64,000 nt of DNA. Source: Bacillota bacterium. GTDB taxonomy: Bacteria > Bacillota > Sulfobacillia > Thermaerobacterales > RSA17. A program made the translations under genes and the position numbers. This document shows positions 35,612 to 43,806 of the stretch, piece after piece. The stretch is from assembly GCA_017577485.1 (NCBI GenBank), contig PKRI01000003.1, forward strand, positions 1 through 64,000, written 5' to 3'. How positions within the stretch are numbered: position 1 is the stretch's first letter; each line of letters opens with the position of its first letter. The notes beneath the pieces were generated by a model that made no database searches, had not been told where the DNA came from, and worked only from the letters and a program-made list of their open reading frames with translations.

Positions 35612-37801
35612 TCACGGCAGCCGGCCCCGCAGGCGGTCCACCAGCGCGGTGAAGCGCCCGTCACCGCCGGCGGTCATCACGGCTCGCCGCACCGCCGAAG
35701 GGCTGGCCACCAGCACCAGCCGCCGCCGGGCCCGCGTGATGCCGGTGTAGAGCAGGTTGCGGCGCAGCAGCGGCCGGTGGCTGTCGTGAAGGCAGAGGAT
35801 GACGGTATCGAACTCGGACCCCTGGCTCTTGTGGACCGTGGCGCAGTACGCCAGGCGCAGGTCCGCCAGTTCGTCGCCGCTGAAGGCCACCAGGTCGCCG
35901 TCGAAGTCGACCTCCACCAGCCGTTCGTCGGGCGCCAGGCGCGCGACGATGCCCAGGTGGCCGTTGAAGACGCCAGACCGGCCCTTGCCGTAGTGGTTGC
36001 GGGTACACATGACCTTGTCGCCCAGGCGGAACTCCTCGTCGCCCACCCGCATGCCCCGGCCCGGGTTCAGCAGGGCCTGCAGGCGGCGGTTGAGGGTGTC
36101 GACGCCGGCGGGACCCCGCCGCACCGGCGCCAGCACCTGCCACTGGACCGGCGACAACCCCGCCGAGGCCAGGGCGGCCGCGTGGGCCACCACCCGCTCC
36201 ACGGCCTCCTCGGCGCTGCGGCACGGCTCCCAACGGAACCCGTCGGCGTCGGCCGGCGGCACCGCTCCCCGCCGCACGGCGTGGGCCGCCGCCGTGATGC
36301 CCGATCCCTCGTCCTGGCGGTACACCCGCTCCAGGCGGACGCAGGGCACCCCGGCCTCGATCAGGTCGCCCAGGACCCGGCCGGGACCCACGGGGGGCAG
36401 CTGGTCCACGTCGCCCACCAGCACCACCCGCATCCCCTCCGGCACCGCGCGGAACAGGGCCGCCCCCAACAGCACGTCCATCATGGACGCCTCGTCCACC
36501 ACCAGCAGGTCCCCGTCCAGGGGGTGGTCCTCATCCCGCCGGAACCAGGCTTCCTGGCCGTCACCCTCCTGGGGGGACGCCTCCAGCAGGCGGTGCAGGG
36601 TGGCCGCCGGCTGGCCGGTTACGTCGGACAGGCGGCGCGCGGCGCGGCCCGTGGGCGCCGCCAGCACCGGCCGGCATCCTCCGGGCAGGCCCGACGCCGC
36701 CGCCAGCAGGGCCCGGACGGTCAGGGTCTTACCCGTGCCGGGACCGCCGGTGATGATCACCAGGGGATGGGTCAGCGCCGCCCGGACCGCCCGGGCCTGC
36801 TGCGGGTCCAGCATCTCCCACCCCGCGGGAGGCTCGTCGGACCCGCCGGGGAGCCCATCCGCCGGCGGTGCCTGGCCCGGCCCCAGGCCTGCGCCCGCCA
36901 GCAGCTGGCGCAGGTGATCGGCCAGGTCCACCTCGGCCTCGTAAAGGGGCGGCAGGTAGACCCGGTCCTCCTCCAGCACCACCTGGCCCTGGTCGGCCAG
37001 GGCCTCCAGGCGGCGAGCCATCAGTTCGGCGGGATCCCCGTGGCGGCCCGGGGGATCGTGGCTGAGGCGCCGCAGGGCCCGGGCCGCCGCCTCACCCGCC
37101 GGCAGGTAGACGTGGCCCTCCTCCCAGGTGGCCTGCTGCAGCACGTGCAGCAGCGCCGCGTCCAGCCGCCGGGGGTCGTCGGGATCGGCGCCGGCGCGCA
37201 GGGCCAGGGCGTCGGCGGTCTGGAAGGGCAGGCCCGGCAGGCTGGTCAGGGCGCGGTAGGGATCCGCCCGCACCCGTTCCACCGCCGCCGGGCCCCAGCG
37301 GGCTTGCAGCCGCCAGGCCACGTCGGGGGGCAGTCCCAGGCGGCGCAGTTCCGCGGCCGCCTCCAGGGCCTCGAAGCGCTGGGCCACCGCCCGGGCGATG
37401 CGGTCGCGCCGGGCCGGGCCGATGCCGGGCACCTCCAGCAGGCAGTCGGGATCCTCCAGGATGCGCCGGGGGGCTTCGGGTCCCAGGTGCTCCACCAGGC
37501 GGCGGGCCAGGCCCGGGCCGACGCCCTCGATGCCCGCCCCAGCGATGAGGCGGACCAGCGCCTCCGCGTCGTAGGGGGAAGGAAATTCCCAGTGGGTCAC
37601 CCGGAACTGCCGGCCGTAGCGGGGGTGGTCGGCCCAGACCCCCGTGACCTCCAGGCGCTCCCCGGGAAGCAGGTGGGGCAGGAAGCCGACGATGACCACC
37701 TCGTCCTCGCCGGCGTCACACTGGGCCACGGCGTAGCCGTCGTCGCCCCGGTAAAGAAACCGCCGCAGGGCGACGGTCAGGCTCTCGCCGGCGGCGATCA
37801 C
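35612..37801 (-). CDS. recD2: ATP-dependent RecD2-type DNA helicase
   Basis: A 729-residue 5'-3' helicase. It has the RecD2-specific N-terminal OB-like domain and helix-hairpin-helix repeats (LIAGAGIEGVGPGLARRLVE and LEVPGIGPARRDRIARAV), then superfamily 1 motifs: Walker A GGPGTGKT, LLVVDEASMMD, VLVGDVDQLPPVGPG, and the C-terminal YCATVHKSQGSEFD and YTGITRARRRLVLV. RecD2 acts in recombination and mismatch processing without RecBC. The GTG start overlaps fabZ as GTGA. Confidence 0.95.
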   Translation of the reverse strand: MIAAGESLTVALRRFLYRGDDGYAVAQCDAGEDEVVIVGFLPHLLPGERLEVTGVWADHPRYGRQFRVTHWEFPSPYDAEALVRLIAGAGIEGVGPGLARRLVEHLGPEAPRRILEDPDCLLEVPGIGPARRDRIARAVAQRFEALEAAAELRRLGLPPDVAWRLQARWGPAAVERVRADPYRALTSLPGLPFQTADALALRAGADPDDPRRLDAALLHVLQQATWEEGHVYLPAGEAAARALRRLSHDPPGRHGDPAELMARRLEALADQGQVVLEEDRVYLPPLYEAEVDLADHLRQLLAGAGLGPGQAPPADGLPGGSDEPPAGWEMLDPQQARAVRAALTHPLVIITGGPGTGKTLTVRALLAAASGLPGGCRPVLAAPTGRAARRLSDVTGQPAATLHRLLEASPQEGDGQEAWFRRDEDHPLDGDLLVVDEASMMDVLLGAALFRAVPEGMRVVLVGDVDQLPPVGPGRVLGDLIEAGVPCVRLERVYRQDEGSGITAAAHAVRRGAVPPADADGFRWEPCRSAEEAVERVVAHAAALASAGLSPVQWQVLAPVRRGPAGVDTLNRRLQALLNPGRGMRVGDEEFRLGDKVMCTRNHYGKGRSGVFNGHLGIVARLAPDERLVEVDFDGDLVAFSGDELADLRLAYCATVHKSQGSEFDTVILCLHDSHRPLLRRNLLYTGITRARRRLVLVASPSAVRRAVMTAGGDGRFTALVDRLRGRLP

Positions 37802-38232
37802 GGCCGCGGCTGCACCGCGAACATCAACTCGCCCTCGGCCACCACCGCGCCGTCCACGGTGGCGACGCCGCGGCCCTTGCCCACGGTGCCCCGGGCCCGG
37901 ATGATCTCCACGTCCAGGATCAGGGTGTCGCCCGGGCGGACCGGCCGGCGGAAGCGCACACCGTCAACCCCGGCGAAGAAGGCCAGGCGCCCGCGGTGCT
38001 CCTCCTGGGCCAGCACCGCCACGGCGCCCACCTGCGCCAGGGCCTCGATGATCAGCACTCCCGGCATCACCGGCTCACCGGGGAAATGGCCCTGGAAGAA
38101 GGGCTCGTTGATGGTGACGTTCTTCCGGCCCCGGGCGCGGACCCCCGGCACCAGGTCCTCGATGACGTCCACCAGCAGGAACGGAGGCCTGTGGGGGATG
38201 ATCTGCTGGATCTCGGCAGCGGACAGCCTCAC
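37798..38232 (-). CDS. fabZ: (3R)-hydroxyacyl-ACP dehydratase FabZ
   Basis: A 144-residue hot-dog-fold enzyme that removes water from 3-hydroxyacyl-ACP in fatty acid synthesis. The catalytic histidine (H49, in GHFPGEPVMPGVL) and glutamate (E63, in IIEALAQ) are spaced as in E. coli. It begins with GTG, with AAGGGG upstream. It follows flhP by 72 bases, as ywpB does in B. subtilis, and is coupled to recD2 by a GTGA overlap. Confidence 0.97.
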   Translation of the reverse strand: MRLSAAEIQQIIPHRPPFLLVDVIEDLVPGVRARGRKNVTINEPFFQGHFPGEPVMPGVLIIEALAQVGAVAVLAQEEHRGRLAFFAGVDGVRFRRPVRPGDTLILDVEIIRARGTVGKGRGVATVDGAVVAEGELMFAVQPRP

Positions 38233-38304
38233 GGCCCAGCCCCTTCCCTTTCAGTTCCTTCGACGGGAGGGGCGGCGGTTCCCTGCGGCGGCACTGGACA
38301 GGCC

Positions 38305-39081
38305 TCAGCGCACCAGTTGATTGGCCAGGGCCATCATGTCGTCGGTGGTCTGGACGACCCGGGCGCTGAGCTGGAACGTGCGCTGGGCCAGGATCATGGC
38401 CACCATCTCGGCCGCCACGTCCACATTGGACATCTCGTAGGCCCCCTGGCGGAGGACGCCGGCGCCGTCGTCGCCCGGCTCCACCACATCCTCGGCGCCC
38501 GAGGCCGGGGTGGCGGCGAACAGGTTGTTGCCCAGCGCCTCGAGGCCCGACGGGTTGGGGAACATGGCCAGCCCGATGGTGGCGATGACCCGGCGGCGGC
38601 CGTCGCCCTCGACGGTGACGGTGCCGTCGGGGTCCACCGTAAAGGTCTCGGCCCACCGGGGCAGCTCGATGGGATCGTTGTCGTCGTCCAGCAGCAGGCT
38701 GCCGTCGGCGTGGACCAGGCGCCCCTCCGCGTCGGTGGTGAAGGTGCCGTCCCGGGTGTAGACGATGCGGCCGTCGGGCGCCCGCAGCCGGAAGAAGCCG
38801 CTGCCCTCGATGGCCAGGTGGTAGGGATCGCCGGTGGTCTGCAGGGCTCCCTGCCGCGGGTCGGGCAGCACGGCGACCACGTTGACCCCGGTGCCCACCT
38901 GGGGCGGGCCATCCACGCCGGGCAGCGCCGGGCGCAGCAGCCGCTGCGACACCTCGTCCCGGAACGAAGGCCGCCCGGCCCGGAATCCGGGGGTGTTGAC
39001 GTTGGCTAGGTTGTGGCCGACCACATCGACGGCGAGGCTGCCGGCCCTCATCCCCGCCGCGCCGATCCACAGGCTGTACAC
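38305..39081 (-). CDS. flhP: Flagellar basal-body rod/hook protein, FlhP type
   Basis: A 258-residue protein of the FlgF/FlgG/FlgE family. The N-terminal rod motif is IGAAGMRAGSLAVDVVGHNL, then ANVNTPGFRA; a central TTGDPYHLAIEGSGFFRL and the C-terminal EMSNVDVAAEMVAMILAQRT complete it. The order mbl-flhO-flhP-fabZ equals that of B. subtilis, where these genes encode the distal rod-like proteins. The GTG start has GGAGGAGGG upstream. Confidence 0.92.
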   Translation of the reverse strand: MYSLWIGAAGMRAGSLAVDVVGHNLANVNTPGFRAGRPSFRDEVSQRLLRPALPGVDGPPQVGTGVNVVAVLPDPRQGALQTTGDPYHLAIEGSGFFRLRAPDGRIVYTRDGTFTTDAEGRLVHADGSLLLDDDNDPIELPRWAETFTVDPDGTVTVEGDGRRRVIATIGLAMFPNPSGLEALGNNLFAATPASGAEDVVEPGDDGAGVLRQGAYEMSNVDVAAEMVAMILAQRTFQLSARVVQTTDDMMALANQLVR

Positions 39082-39124
39082 GTGGGAGCCCTCCTCCCCC
39101 GCGGCTCAGGGTGCCGCGACCCGA

Positions 39125-39871
39125 TCATGAGAGCCGGGCCAGCTCCGTGGCCGCCAGCCGCAGCGTCTCGCTGTGGACCTGGATGGCCCGCTGGCTGGCC
39201 TCGTAGGCCCGGAAGGCGTCGATCATCTCCACCGCGGCGCGGACCGCGTCCACGTTGGCTTCCTCCAGGAAACCCTGCCGCACCCGGTACCCTGCCGCCG
39301 GAACCGGCGGGCCCGACTCGGTGGTGGGGATGAAGGTGCCGGCCGCGTCGCGCTGGGCCTTTTCGGGCACGGGGAAGGTGACCACCTGCAGGCGCCCGGC
39401 GCGGCGGGTGCCCGAGTATACGGTGCCGTCGGGCTCCACCGTCACCGGCTCATCGTCCACCCGCAGGGGACCGGTCTCGCCCAGCACGATGTACCCCTCG
39501 GCCGTCACCAGGGTGCCGTCGGCAGCGCGGCGGAAGTCGCCGGCCCGGGTGTAGCGGGCGCCCTCGGGGGTCAGCACCACGAAGAAGCCCGGCCCCTCCA
39601 GGGCCAGGTCCAGGGGCCTGCCCGTCTCCCGCAGGGCTCCCTGGGTGACGTCGTTGTCGACGGCGGCCACTGCCGGGCCCAGGCCCACCACGCCCACGGG
39701 CACGGCGGAGCCGTCCAGCCGGTGAAGCAACAGCTGCCCGAACTCGCCCAGCGCGGGACGCCGGGCCTTGTAGCCGGGCGTGTTCAGGTTGGCCAGGTTG
39801 ACGCTGTTGATCTCGTGGCGGAGGCTGTGGCTGAGCATGCCGGCCGCCGACACGTAGAGACCCCTGATCAA
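39125..39871 (-). CDS. flhO: Flagellar basal-body rod protein, FlhO type
   Basis: A 248-residue paralogue of the downstream gene. It has YVSAAGMLSHSLRHEINSVN, LANLNTPGYKARRP, TGRPLDLALEGPGFFVVL and the C-terminal VDAVRAAVEMIDAFRAYEAS. It starts with TTG (39871) with GGGAGGG nine bases upstream. Both genes are probably cotranscribed after mbl. Confidence 0.92.
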   Translation of the reverse strand: MIRGLYVSAAGMLSHSLRHEINSVNLANLNTPGYKARRPALGEFGQLLLHRLDGSAVPVGVVGLGPAVAAVDNDVTQGALRETGRPLDLALEGPGFFVVLTPEGARYTRAGDFRRAADGTLVTAEGYIVLGETGPLRVDDEPVTVEPDGTVYSGTRRAGRLQVVTFPVPEKAQRDAAGTFIPTTESGPPVPAAGYRVRQGFLEEANVDAVRAAVEMIDAFRAYEASQRAIQVHSETLRLAATELARLS

Positions 39872-39951
39872 GGGCGAAACCCTCCCGAACCCTTGTATCG
39901 GGTGCAGGAGGGCAGGTGTTTAGCGCCGCGCGGGGGCTCCCCTGGGCGCCC

Positions 39952-40953
39952 TCAGCGGGTGTAGAGGGGCAGCCGGTCCAGGGACCCCAGGGCCCGCAGG
40001 GTCCCCAGGGCCACGCAGTCCAGGGGATTCTCGGCGATGTGGACGGGCACGCCGGTCTCCCGGCTCAGCAGGACGTCCATGTCCTTGAGCAGGGCGCCGC
40101 CCCCGGTGAGCACGATGCCCCGGTCGATGATGTCGGCGGCCAGTTCCGGCGGCGTCTGTTCCAGCACCGCCTTGACCGCGCCGACGATCTCGGCCAGGGG
40201 CTCCTTCATGGCCTCGTGCACGTGGGCCGAGGTCAGCACCAGGTTCCGGGGCAGCCCCGAAACCAGATCGCGGCCGCGGACCTCGTACTCGTCCACCTGC
40301 CTGGGCATGCAGGCGGTGCCCACCTGCATCTTCAGCTCCTCGGCGGTGCGCTCACCGATCAGCAGGTTGAACTCCTGGCGGGCGTAGCGGACGATGGCGG
40401 CGTCCAGGGCATCGCCCCCCACGCGGATGGAACGGCTGGCCACGATGCCGCCCAGGGACAGGACCGCCACGTCGGAGGTGCCGCCGCCGATGTCCACCAC
40501 CATGTTGCCGCGGGGCTCGGCGATGTCCAGTCCCGCCCCCAGGGCGGCGGCCACGGGTTCTTCCATGACGTAGGCCTGGCGCGCCCCGGCCTGCAGCACG
40601 GCGTCCACCACGGCCCGCCGCTCCACCGACGTGACCCCCGACGGCACGCAGACCACGATGCGCGGGCGGAAGAACAGGCTGCGGCCGGCGGCGCGGCGGA
40701 TGAACACCCGCAGCATCAACTCGGTGACCTCGTAGTCGGCGATGACGCCGTCACGCAGGGGCCTGAGGGCGATGATGTTGCCGGGCGTGCGGCCCAGCAT
40801 GCGCCGGGCCTCTTCGCCCACGGCCAGCACCCGCCGCGTTTCGCCGTCCAGCGCCACCACCGACGGCTCGCGCAGCACCACGCCCCTGTCCCGTGTCACC
40901 ACCAGGCTGTTGGCTGTACCGAGATCGATGCCGAGATCGCGCGGCGACGCCAT
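39952..40953 (-). CDS. mbl: MreB family rod-shape actin (Mbl-like)
   Basis: A 333-residue bacterial actin that guides lateral wall synthesis. Nucleotide-binding motifs are DLGIDLGTANSLV, VMEEPVAAALGAGLDI, VVDIGGGTSDVAVLSLGG and IVLTGGGALLKDMD. The name Mbl rather than MreB rests on its place after spoIIID and before flhO, as in B. subtilis. The ATG at 40953 is chosen over an ATG nine codons upstream because a G-rich ribosome site (GGGGGGG) precedes it and it fits the family N-terminus. Confidence 0.93.
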   Translation of the reverse strand: MASPRDLGIDLGTANSLVVTRDRGVVLREPSVVALDGETRRVLAVGEEARRMLGRTPGNIIALRPLRDGVIADYEVTELMLRVFIRRAAGRSLFFRPRIVVCVPSGVTSVERRAVVDAVLQAGARQAYVMEEPVAAALGAGLDIAEPRGNMVVDIGGGTSDVAVLSLGGIVASRSIRVGGDALDAAIVRYARQEFNLLIGERTAEELKMQVGTACMPRQVDEYEVRGRDLVSGLPRNLVLTSAHVHEAMKEPLAEIVGAVKAVLEQTPPELAADIIDRGIVLTGGGALLKDMDVLLSRETGVPVHIAENPLDCVALGTLRALGSLDRLPLYTR

Positions 40954-41049
40954 GCTGCGGATCCGCCCCCCCAGGATCATGAAAGACGCCTGGGAATGCT
41001 TCCGCTTTTTGGACGGGAATCCTCCAGGCCGGGCGTGGGCCGGAGGGAC

Positions 41050-41304
41050 TCAGGACCGCTGGCGGCGGTACTTCTGGCGGGTAGCCTCGCCGCCGCGGAT
41101 GTGGCGCTCGGCCTTGTTGAGGTCGAGGACCCGTTTGACCCGGGCGGCCAGTTCCCGGTCCAGGGCCGGGAGGCGTTCGGTGACGTCTTTATGGACGGTG
41201 CTCTTGCTGACCCCGAACACCACGGCGGCGTCGCGGACCGTGGCGTGGGTGCGGGCGATGTACTCACTGACCTCGAGGACCCGCTTGTGGATGTGTTCCT
41301 TCAC
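41050..41304 (-). CDS. spoIIID: Sporulation transcription factor SpoIIID
   Basis: An 84-residue DNA-binding protein that controls mother-cell genes of the sigma-E regulon. The sequence IHKRVLEVSEYIARTHATVR then DAAVVFGVSKSTVHKDVTER (helix-turn-helix) and the basic C-terminal tail (ERHIRGGEATRQKYRR) are highly conserved. The GTG start has AAGGGGGG upstream. Terminator and sigma-E-like promoter lie just before it. Confidence 0.97.
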   Translation of the reverse strand: MKEHIHKRVLEVSEYIARTHATVRDAAVVFGVSKSTVHKDVTERLPALDRELAARVKRVLDLNKAERHIRGGEATRQKYRRQRS

Positions 41305-41337
41305 CGCCCCGCCCCCCTTGCCGGGAATCGCGGTTCA

Positions 41338-41365
41338 TCTATATGCCAGGGGGGGTGAAAAATGC
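41338..41365 (-). promoter_or_regulatory. Sigma-E-like promoter of spoIIID
   Basis: GCATTTT (6 of 7 to the -35 pattern kmATATT), 13 bases, then CATATAGA (5 of 8 to CATACAHT). spoIIID is a sigma-E gene in B. subtilis. The -35 element overlaps the T-run of the spoIIQ terminator. Confidence 0.4.
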
Positions 41366-41392
41366 CTGACGGCCCCCGCGGGGGCCGTCAGG
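41358..41392 (-). terminator. Intrinsic terminator after spoIIQ
   Basis: A perfect 28-base palindrome (41365-41392; half-site CCTGACGGCCCCCG) followed on the minus strand by CATTTTT. It separates spoIIQ from spoIIID. Confidence 0.88.
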
Positions 41393-41439
41393 GGCGGCGA
41401 TGGGATGCGGCCGGCGGCCGGCGTGGGCGCCGGGCCGGC

Positions 41440-42159
41440 TCAGGAACCCTGGGGCAGCACCGTCAGCGGGTCCACGGCCTCCCCGTCCCACTGCAGTTCG
41501 AAGTGCAGGTGGGGCGGCTGGCCAGCCTTGACCGGCGCCGAGGCGCCCACGGTGCCGATGGGGTCTCCCGCCCGGACCTCGACGCCCTGGGCGACGCCGG
41601 GGCGGTCCAGGTTGGCGTAGCGGCTGACGTAGCCGGGAGCGTGCTGGATCTCCACCACCCAACCCCATGCATCATCCAGATACACGGCGGTCACCCGCCC
41701 GTCGGCCGCCGCCAGCACCGGTTGACCGGCAGGGGCCGAGACGTCGATGCCGTTGTGAAAACGCCAGTCGTCCATGGTGGCGTCGCGGCCCCAACCGTGG
41801 GCGGTCGTCACCGGTCCCGACACCGGCCAAACCAGCGACTCCGGCGGGCTCAGCACCGGCTCGGCGCTCTCGCCGCCGCCCGCGGCTCCCTCACTGCCGG
41901 CGGCCTGCGCGTCGGCAGGGTCCACGACGATGATGCGGGGTTCCGGCCGGGCGGCTTCCGTCCCGTCCTCCTGCCCGGCGGGAGCGGAACCGTTCTCGGG
42001 TGGCCGGCCGGCCGCCTGGTAGATGAGCACCGCCAGGGCGGCGGCGGCCAGGCCGGCCACTGCCAGGCCCCGGCGCGTGCGGGGCGGCAGCCGGCCCAGG
42101 GTCCCGGCCAGCGCCCGCCGCAGCCGGTCGGCCCGGCCGCGGAAGCCCTCCTGCTCCAT
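41440..42159 (-). CDS. spoIIQ: Stage II sporulation protein SpoIIQ, M23 (LytM) domain
   Basis: A 239-residue forespore membrane protein: an N-terminal transmembrane segment (about 30-48), a Gly/Glu/Pro-rich linker, then a LytM domain (about 108-235). SpoIIQ joins SpoIIIAH to form the channel between forespore and mother cell. Unlike B. subtilis SpoIIQ, which lacks a metal ligand, this one keeps H135 and D139 (HNGID) and H217/H219 (HLHFE), so it may cut peptidoglycan as in clostridia. ATG 42159 has GAGGTGG upstream, under a sigma-F-like promoter. It lies between spoIID and spoIIID, as expected. Confidence 0.93.
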   Translation of the reverse strand: MEQEGFRGRADRLRRALAGTLGRLPPRTRRGLAVAGLAAAALAVLIYQAAGRPPENGSAPAGQEDGTEAARPEPRIIVVDPADAQAAGSEGAAGGGESAEPVLSPPESLVWPVSGPVTTAHGWGRDATMDDWRFHNGIDVSAPAGQPVLAAADGRVTAVYLDDAWGWVVEIQHAPGYVSRYANLDRPGVAQGVEVRAGDPIGTVGASAPVKAGQPPHLHFELQWDGEAVDPLTVLPQGS

Positions 42160-42178
42160 GGAGCACCACCTCGCCGCG

Positions 42179-42207
42179 TATTCTTGCCACCGCTGGCGCG
42201 ATTATGC
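42179..42207 (-). promoter_or_regulatory. Sigma-F promoter of spoIIQ
   Basis: GCATA (42207-42203; perfect to GYWTA), 14 bases, then GGCAAGAATA (42188-42179), which satisfies all ten positions of GGNRANAHTW. spoIIQ is a sigma-F gene in B. subtilis. The only other content of the short spoIID-spoIIQ gap is the ribosome site. Confidence 0.65.
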
Positions 42208-42210
42208 AGG

Positions 42211-43200
42211 TCACTCCACGAAGATGGGCCGCAGCACGGTGCCCGGGTAGTAGTGGGCGAGGATGGCGTCGTAGGAGGAACCCCGGCGGGCCATGCCCTC
42301 GGCTCCGTACTGGGACATCCCTACGCCGTGGCCGTAGCCCCGGACGGAGAAGGTCACGCCCGAGGCGTCTTCCTGCCAGGAGAACCAGGTGGAATTGAGG
42401 TTGAGGCGCTGCCGGACATCGCGGCTGTCGAGGGTGGCGGTGCCTACCCTGAGACGCTTCACCCGGCCGCTGGGGGTCATCTCCAGCGCCTCCAGCACGG
42501 CCTGCCCGCCGCTGCCGGCGGCGGCCGGCACGTCCAGGTCCAGTTCCAGGCGGCGGGCCAGTTCTTCCCAGGAGAGACGCACGGTCTGCACGGCCCGCGG
42601 CGACCGCTCTTCGTACGGCGAGGGCACGCTGGCCAGGTAGGGTACGGCCTCGCCCCAGACATGCTCGGCGGCCTCGGTGCGGCCGCCGCTGGTGGAGTGG
42701 TAGACAGCGTCGATGGGCCGGCCGTCGTACATCAGGATCAGGCCGCGGGTGGCCTCCACGGCCTGCTCCACCCGCTGCCGGTACGCCGGGTAGCGCAGGG
42801 AGCCCCAGCGGCGGCGCAGCTCCTCGTCGCCGGCGTAGGCCTGGTGAACGCCAGGGTCGGTGCAGACGTCGGCGGCGGGGTGCCGGTCGCACCCGGCGCC
42901 CCCGAAGACCCGCATGCGGCGCACGGCGTAGGTGCGGGCCACCACCGCCTGGGCCTTCAGCGCCTCCAGCGGGAAAGTGGCGGGCATCTCGGCGGCCACC
43001 ACGCCCCGCACGTAGGTCTCCAGGGGCATCAGCACCAGCCTGTCCTCCTCATGGAGGTAGACGCGGATGGGCAGGTCGCCCTGGGCGGCGCCGGGCTGCG
43101 GCTCCGGCGGCGGCACGCTGCCCAGGCCCGCCAGGTACAGCGGCAGGCCCAGCACCGTGATGACCACCAGCAGCGTCAGGGCGAGCAGGCCCCGCAGCAA
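42211..43200 (-). CDS. spoIID: Stage II sporulation protein SpoIID, lytic transglycosylase
   Basis: A 329-residue peptidoglycan hydrolase that acts with SpoIIM and SpoIIP in engulfment. It has an N-terminal membrane anchor, PLETYVRGVVAAEMPATFPL with the catalytic glutamate, ALKAQAVVARTYAVRR, YHSTSGGRTEAAEHVWG and GYGHGVGMSQYGAEGMARRG. The TTG at 43200 is preferred since GGGGAGGTG precedes it and the product then starts directly with the anchor (LRGLLALTLLVVITVLGL). A GTG at 43281 would add 27 residues and begins right against a stem-loop. Confidence 0.95.
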   Translation of the reverse strand: MLRGLLALTLLVVITVLGLPLYLAGLGSVPPPEPQPGAAQGDLPIRVYLHEEDRLVLMPLETYVRGVVAAEMPATFPLEALKAQAVVARTYAVRRMRVFGGAGCDRHPAADVCTDPGVHQAYAGDEELRRRWGSLRYPAYRQRVEQAVEATRGLILMYDGRPIDAVYHSTSGGRTEAAEHVWGEAVPYLASVPSPYEERSPRAVQTVRLSWEELARRLELDLDVPAAAGSGGQAVLEALEMTPSGRVKRLRVGTATLDSRDVRQRLNLNSTWFSWQEDASGVTFSVRGYGHGVGMSQYGAEGMARRGSSYDAILAHYYPGTVLRPIFVE

Positions 43201-43231
43201 CCCGGCACCTCCCCGGACAAGGGTCCGGTCG

Positions 43232-43261
43232 ATCCTTATGCGCGGGGGGATGGGGGAATGC
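43232..43261 (-). promoter_or_regulatory. Possible sigma-E promoter of spoIID
   Basis: GCATTCC (43261-43255), 14 bases, then CATAAGGAT (43240-43232). Only about 4 of 7 and 4-5 of 8 consensus bases match, but the layout equals the candidate before spoIIID and the distance to TTG 43200 is suitable. Confidence 0.3.
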
Positions 43262-43281
43262 GGGAAGCCTTGAGGATGCAC

Positions 43282-43310
43282 GAAGCCCGCAGGGCGAGCC
43301 TGCGGGCTTC
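43282..43310 (-). terminator. Stem-loop after the ATP synthase operon
   Basis: A perfect 12-bp stem (GAAGCCCGCAGG / CCTGCGGGCTTC) with a five-base loop, 75 bases past atpC. There is no T-run on either strand. It may end the operon with Rho or protect the 3' end of the mRNA. Confidence 0.5.
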
Positions 43311-43384
43311 ACAATGCGTCGTCGGGCGTGTGTTCTGCCGGCCGCGGGCATGGTCCGGTTCGGCACAGCCGGGTCGGGTGCGGC

Positions 43385-43789
43385 TCAGGCGCTGCCGGCC
43401 ACCCGCAGCCGGTTCAGGGCCCGCTCCAGGGCAGCCCTGGCCCGGGCGTGGTCCCAGTTGGCCTGCCGCTCCTGCAGCCGCCGGCGGGCCCGCTCGGCGG
43501 CCCGCTGGGCGCGGGCCACATCAATCTCGGCGGCGGTCTCGGCCGCGTCGGCCAGGATCACGGCCCGGTTGCGGGCGAACTCGAAGAAGCCGCCGGACAC
43601 CGCCAGCTTCTCCCGCCGGCCTTGCTTGCGGTAGACCACGGGGCCCACCCGCAGGGCCGCCACCATGGCCTGGTGGTTGGGCAGCACGCCGAACAGGCCG
43701 TCGAGGCCGGGCAGGATCAGCGAGTCGACCTCTTCGGTCAGGACCACCCGCTCGGGCGTGATCACTTCCAGTTGAATCCGCTTCGTCAT
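43385..43789 (-). CDS. atpC: ATP synthase epsilon subunit
   Basis: A 134-residue subunit of the central stalk. The N-terminal beta-sandwich (IQLEVITPERVVLTEEVDSL, then ILPGLDGLFGVLPNHQAMVA) and the C-terminal helical hairpin (RARRRLQERQANWDHARARA) are complete, so the inhibitory helices should be present. It is the last gene of the operon, 17 bases after atpD. Confidence 0.97.
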   Translation of the reverse strand: MTKRIQLEVITPERVVLTEEVDSLILPGLDGLFGVLPNHQAMVAALRVGPVVYRKQGRREKLAVSGGFFEFARNRAVILADAAETAAEIDVARAQRAAERARRRLQERQANWDHARARAALERALNRLRVAGSA

Positions 43790-43806
43790 CGGGGCCGCCT
43801 CCGGCC

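Noticed and set aside
43201..43281. SpoIID start at GTG 43281
   Set aside because: The codon abuts a 12-bp stem-loop and has no ribosome site, whereas TTG 43200 has GGGGAGGTG and gives a clean membrane anchor.
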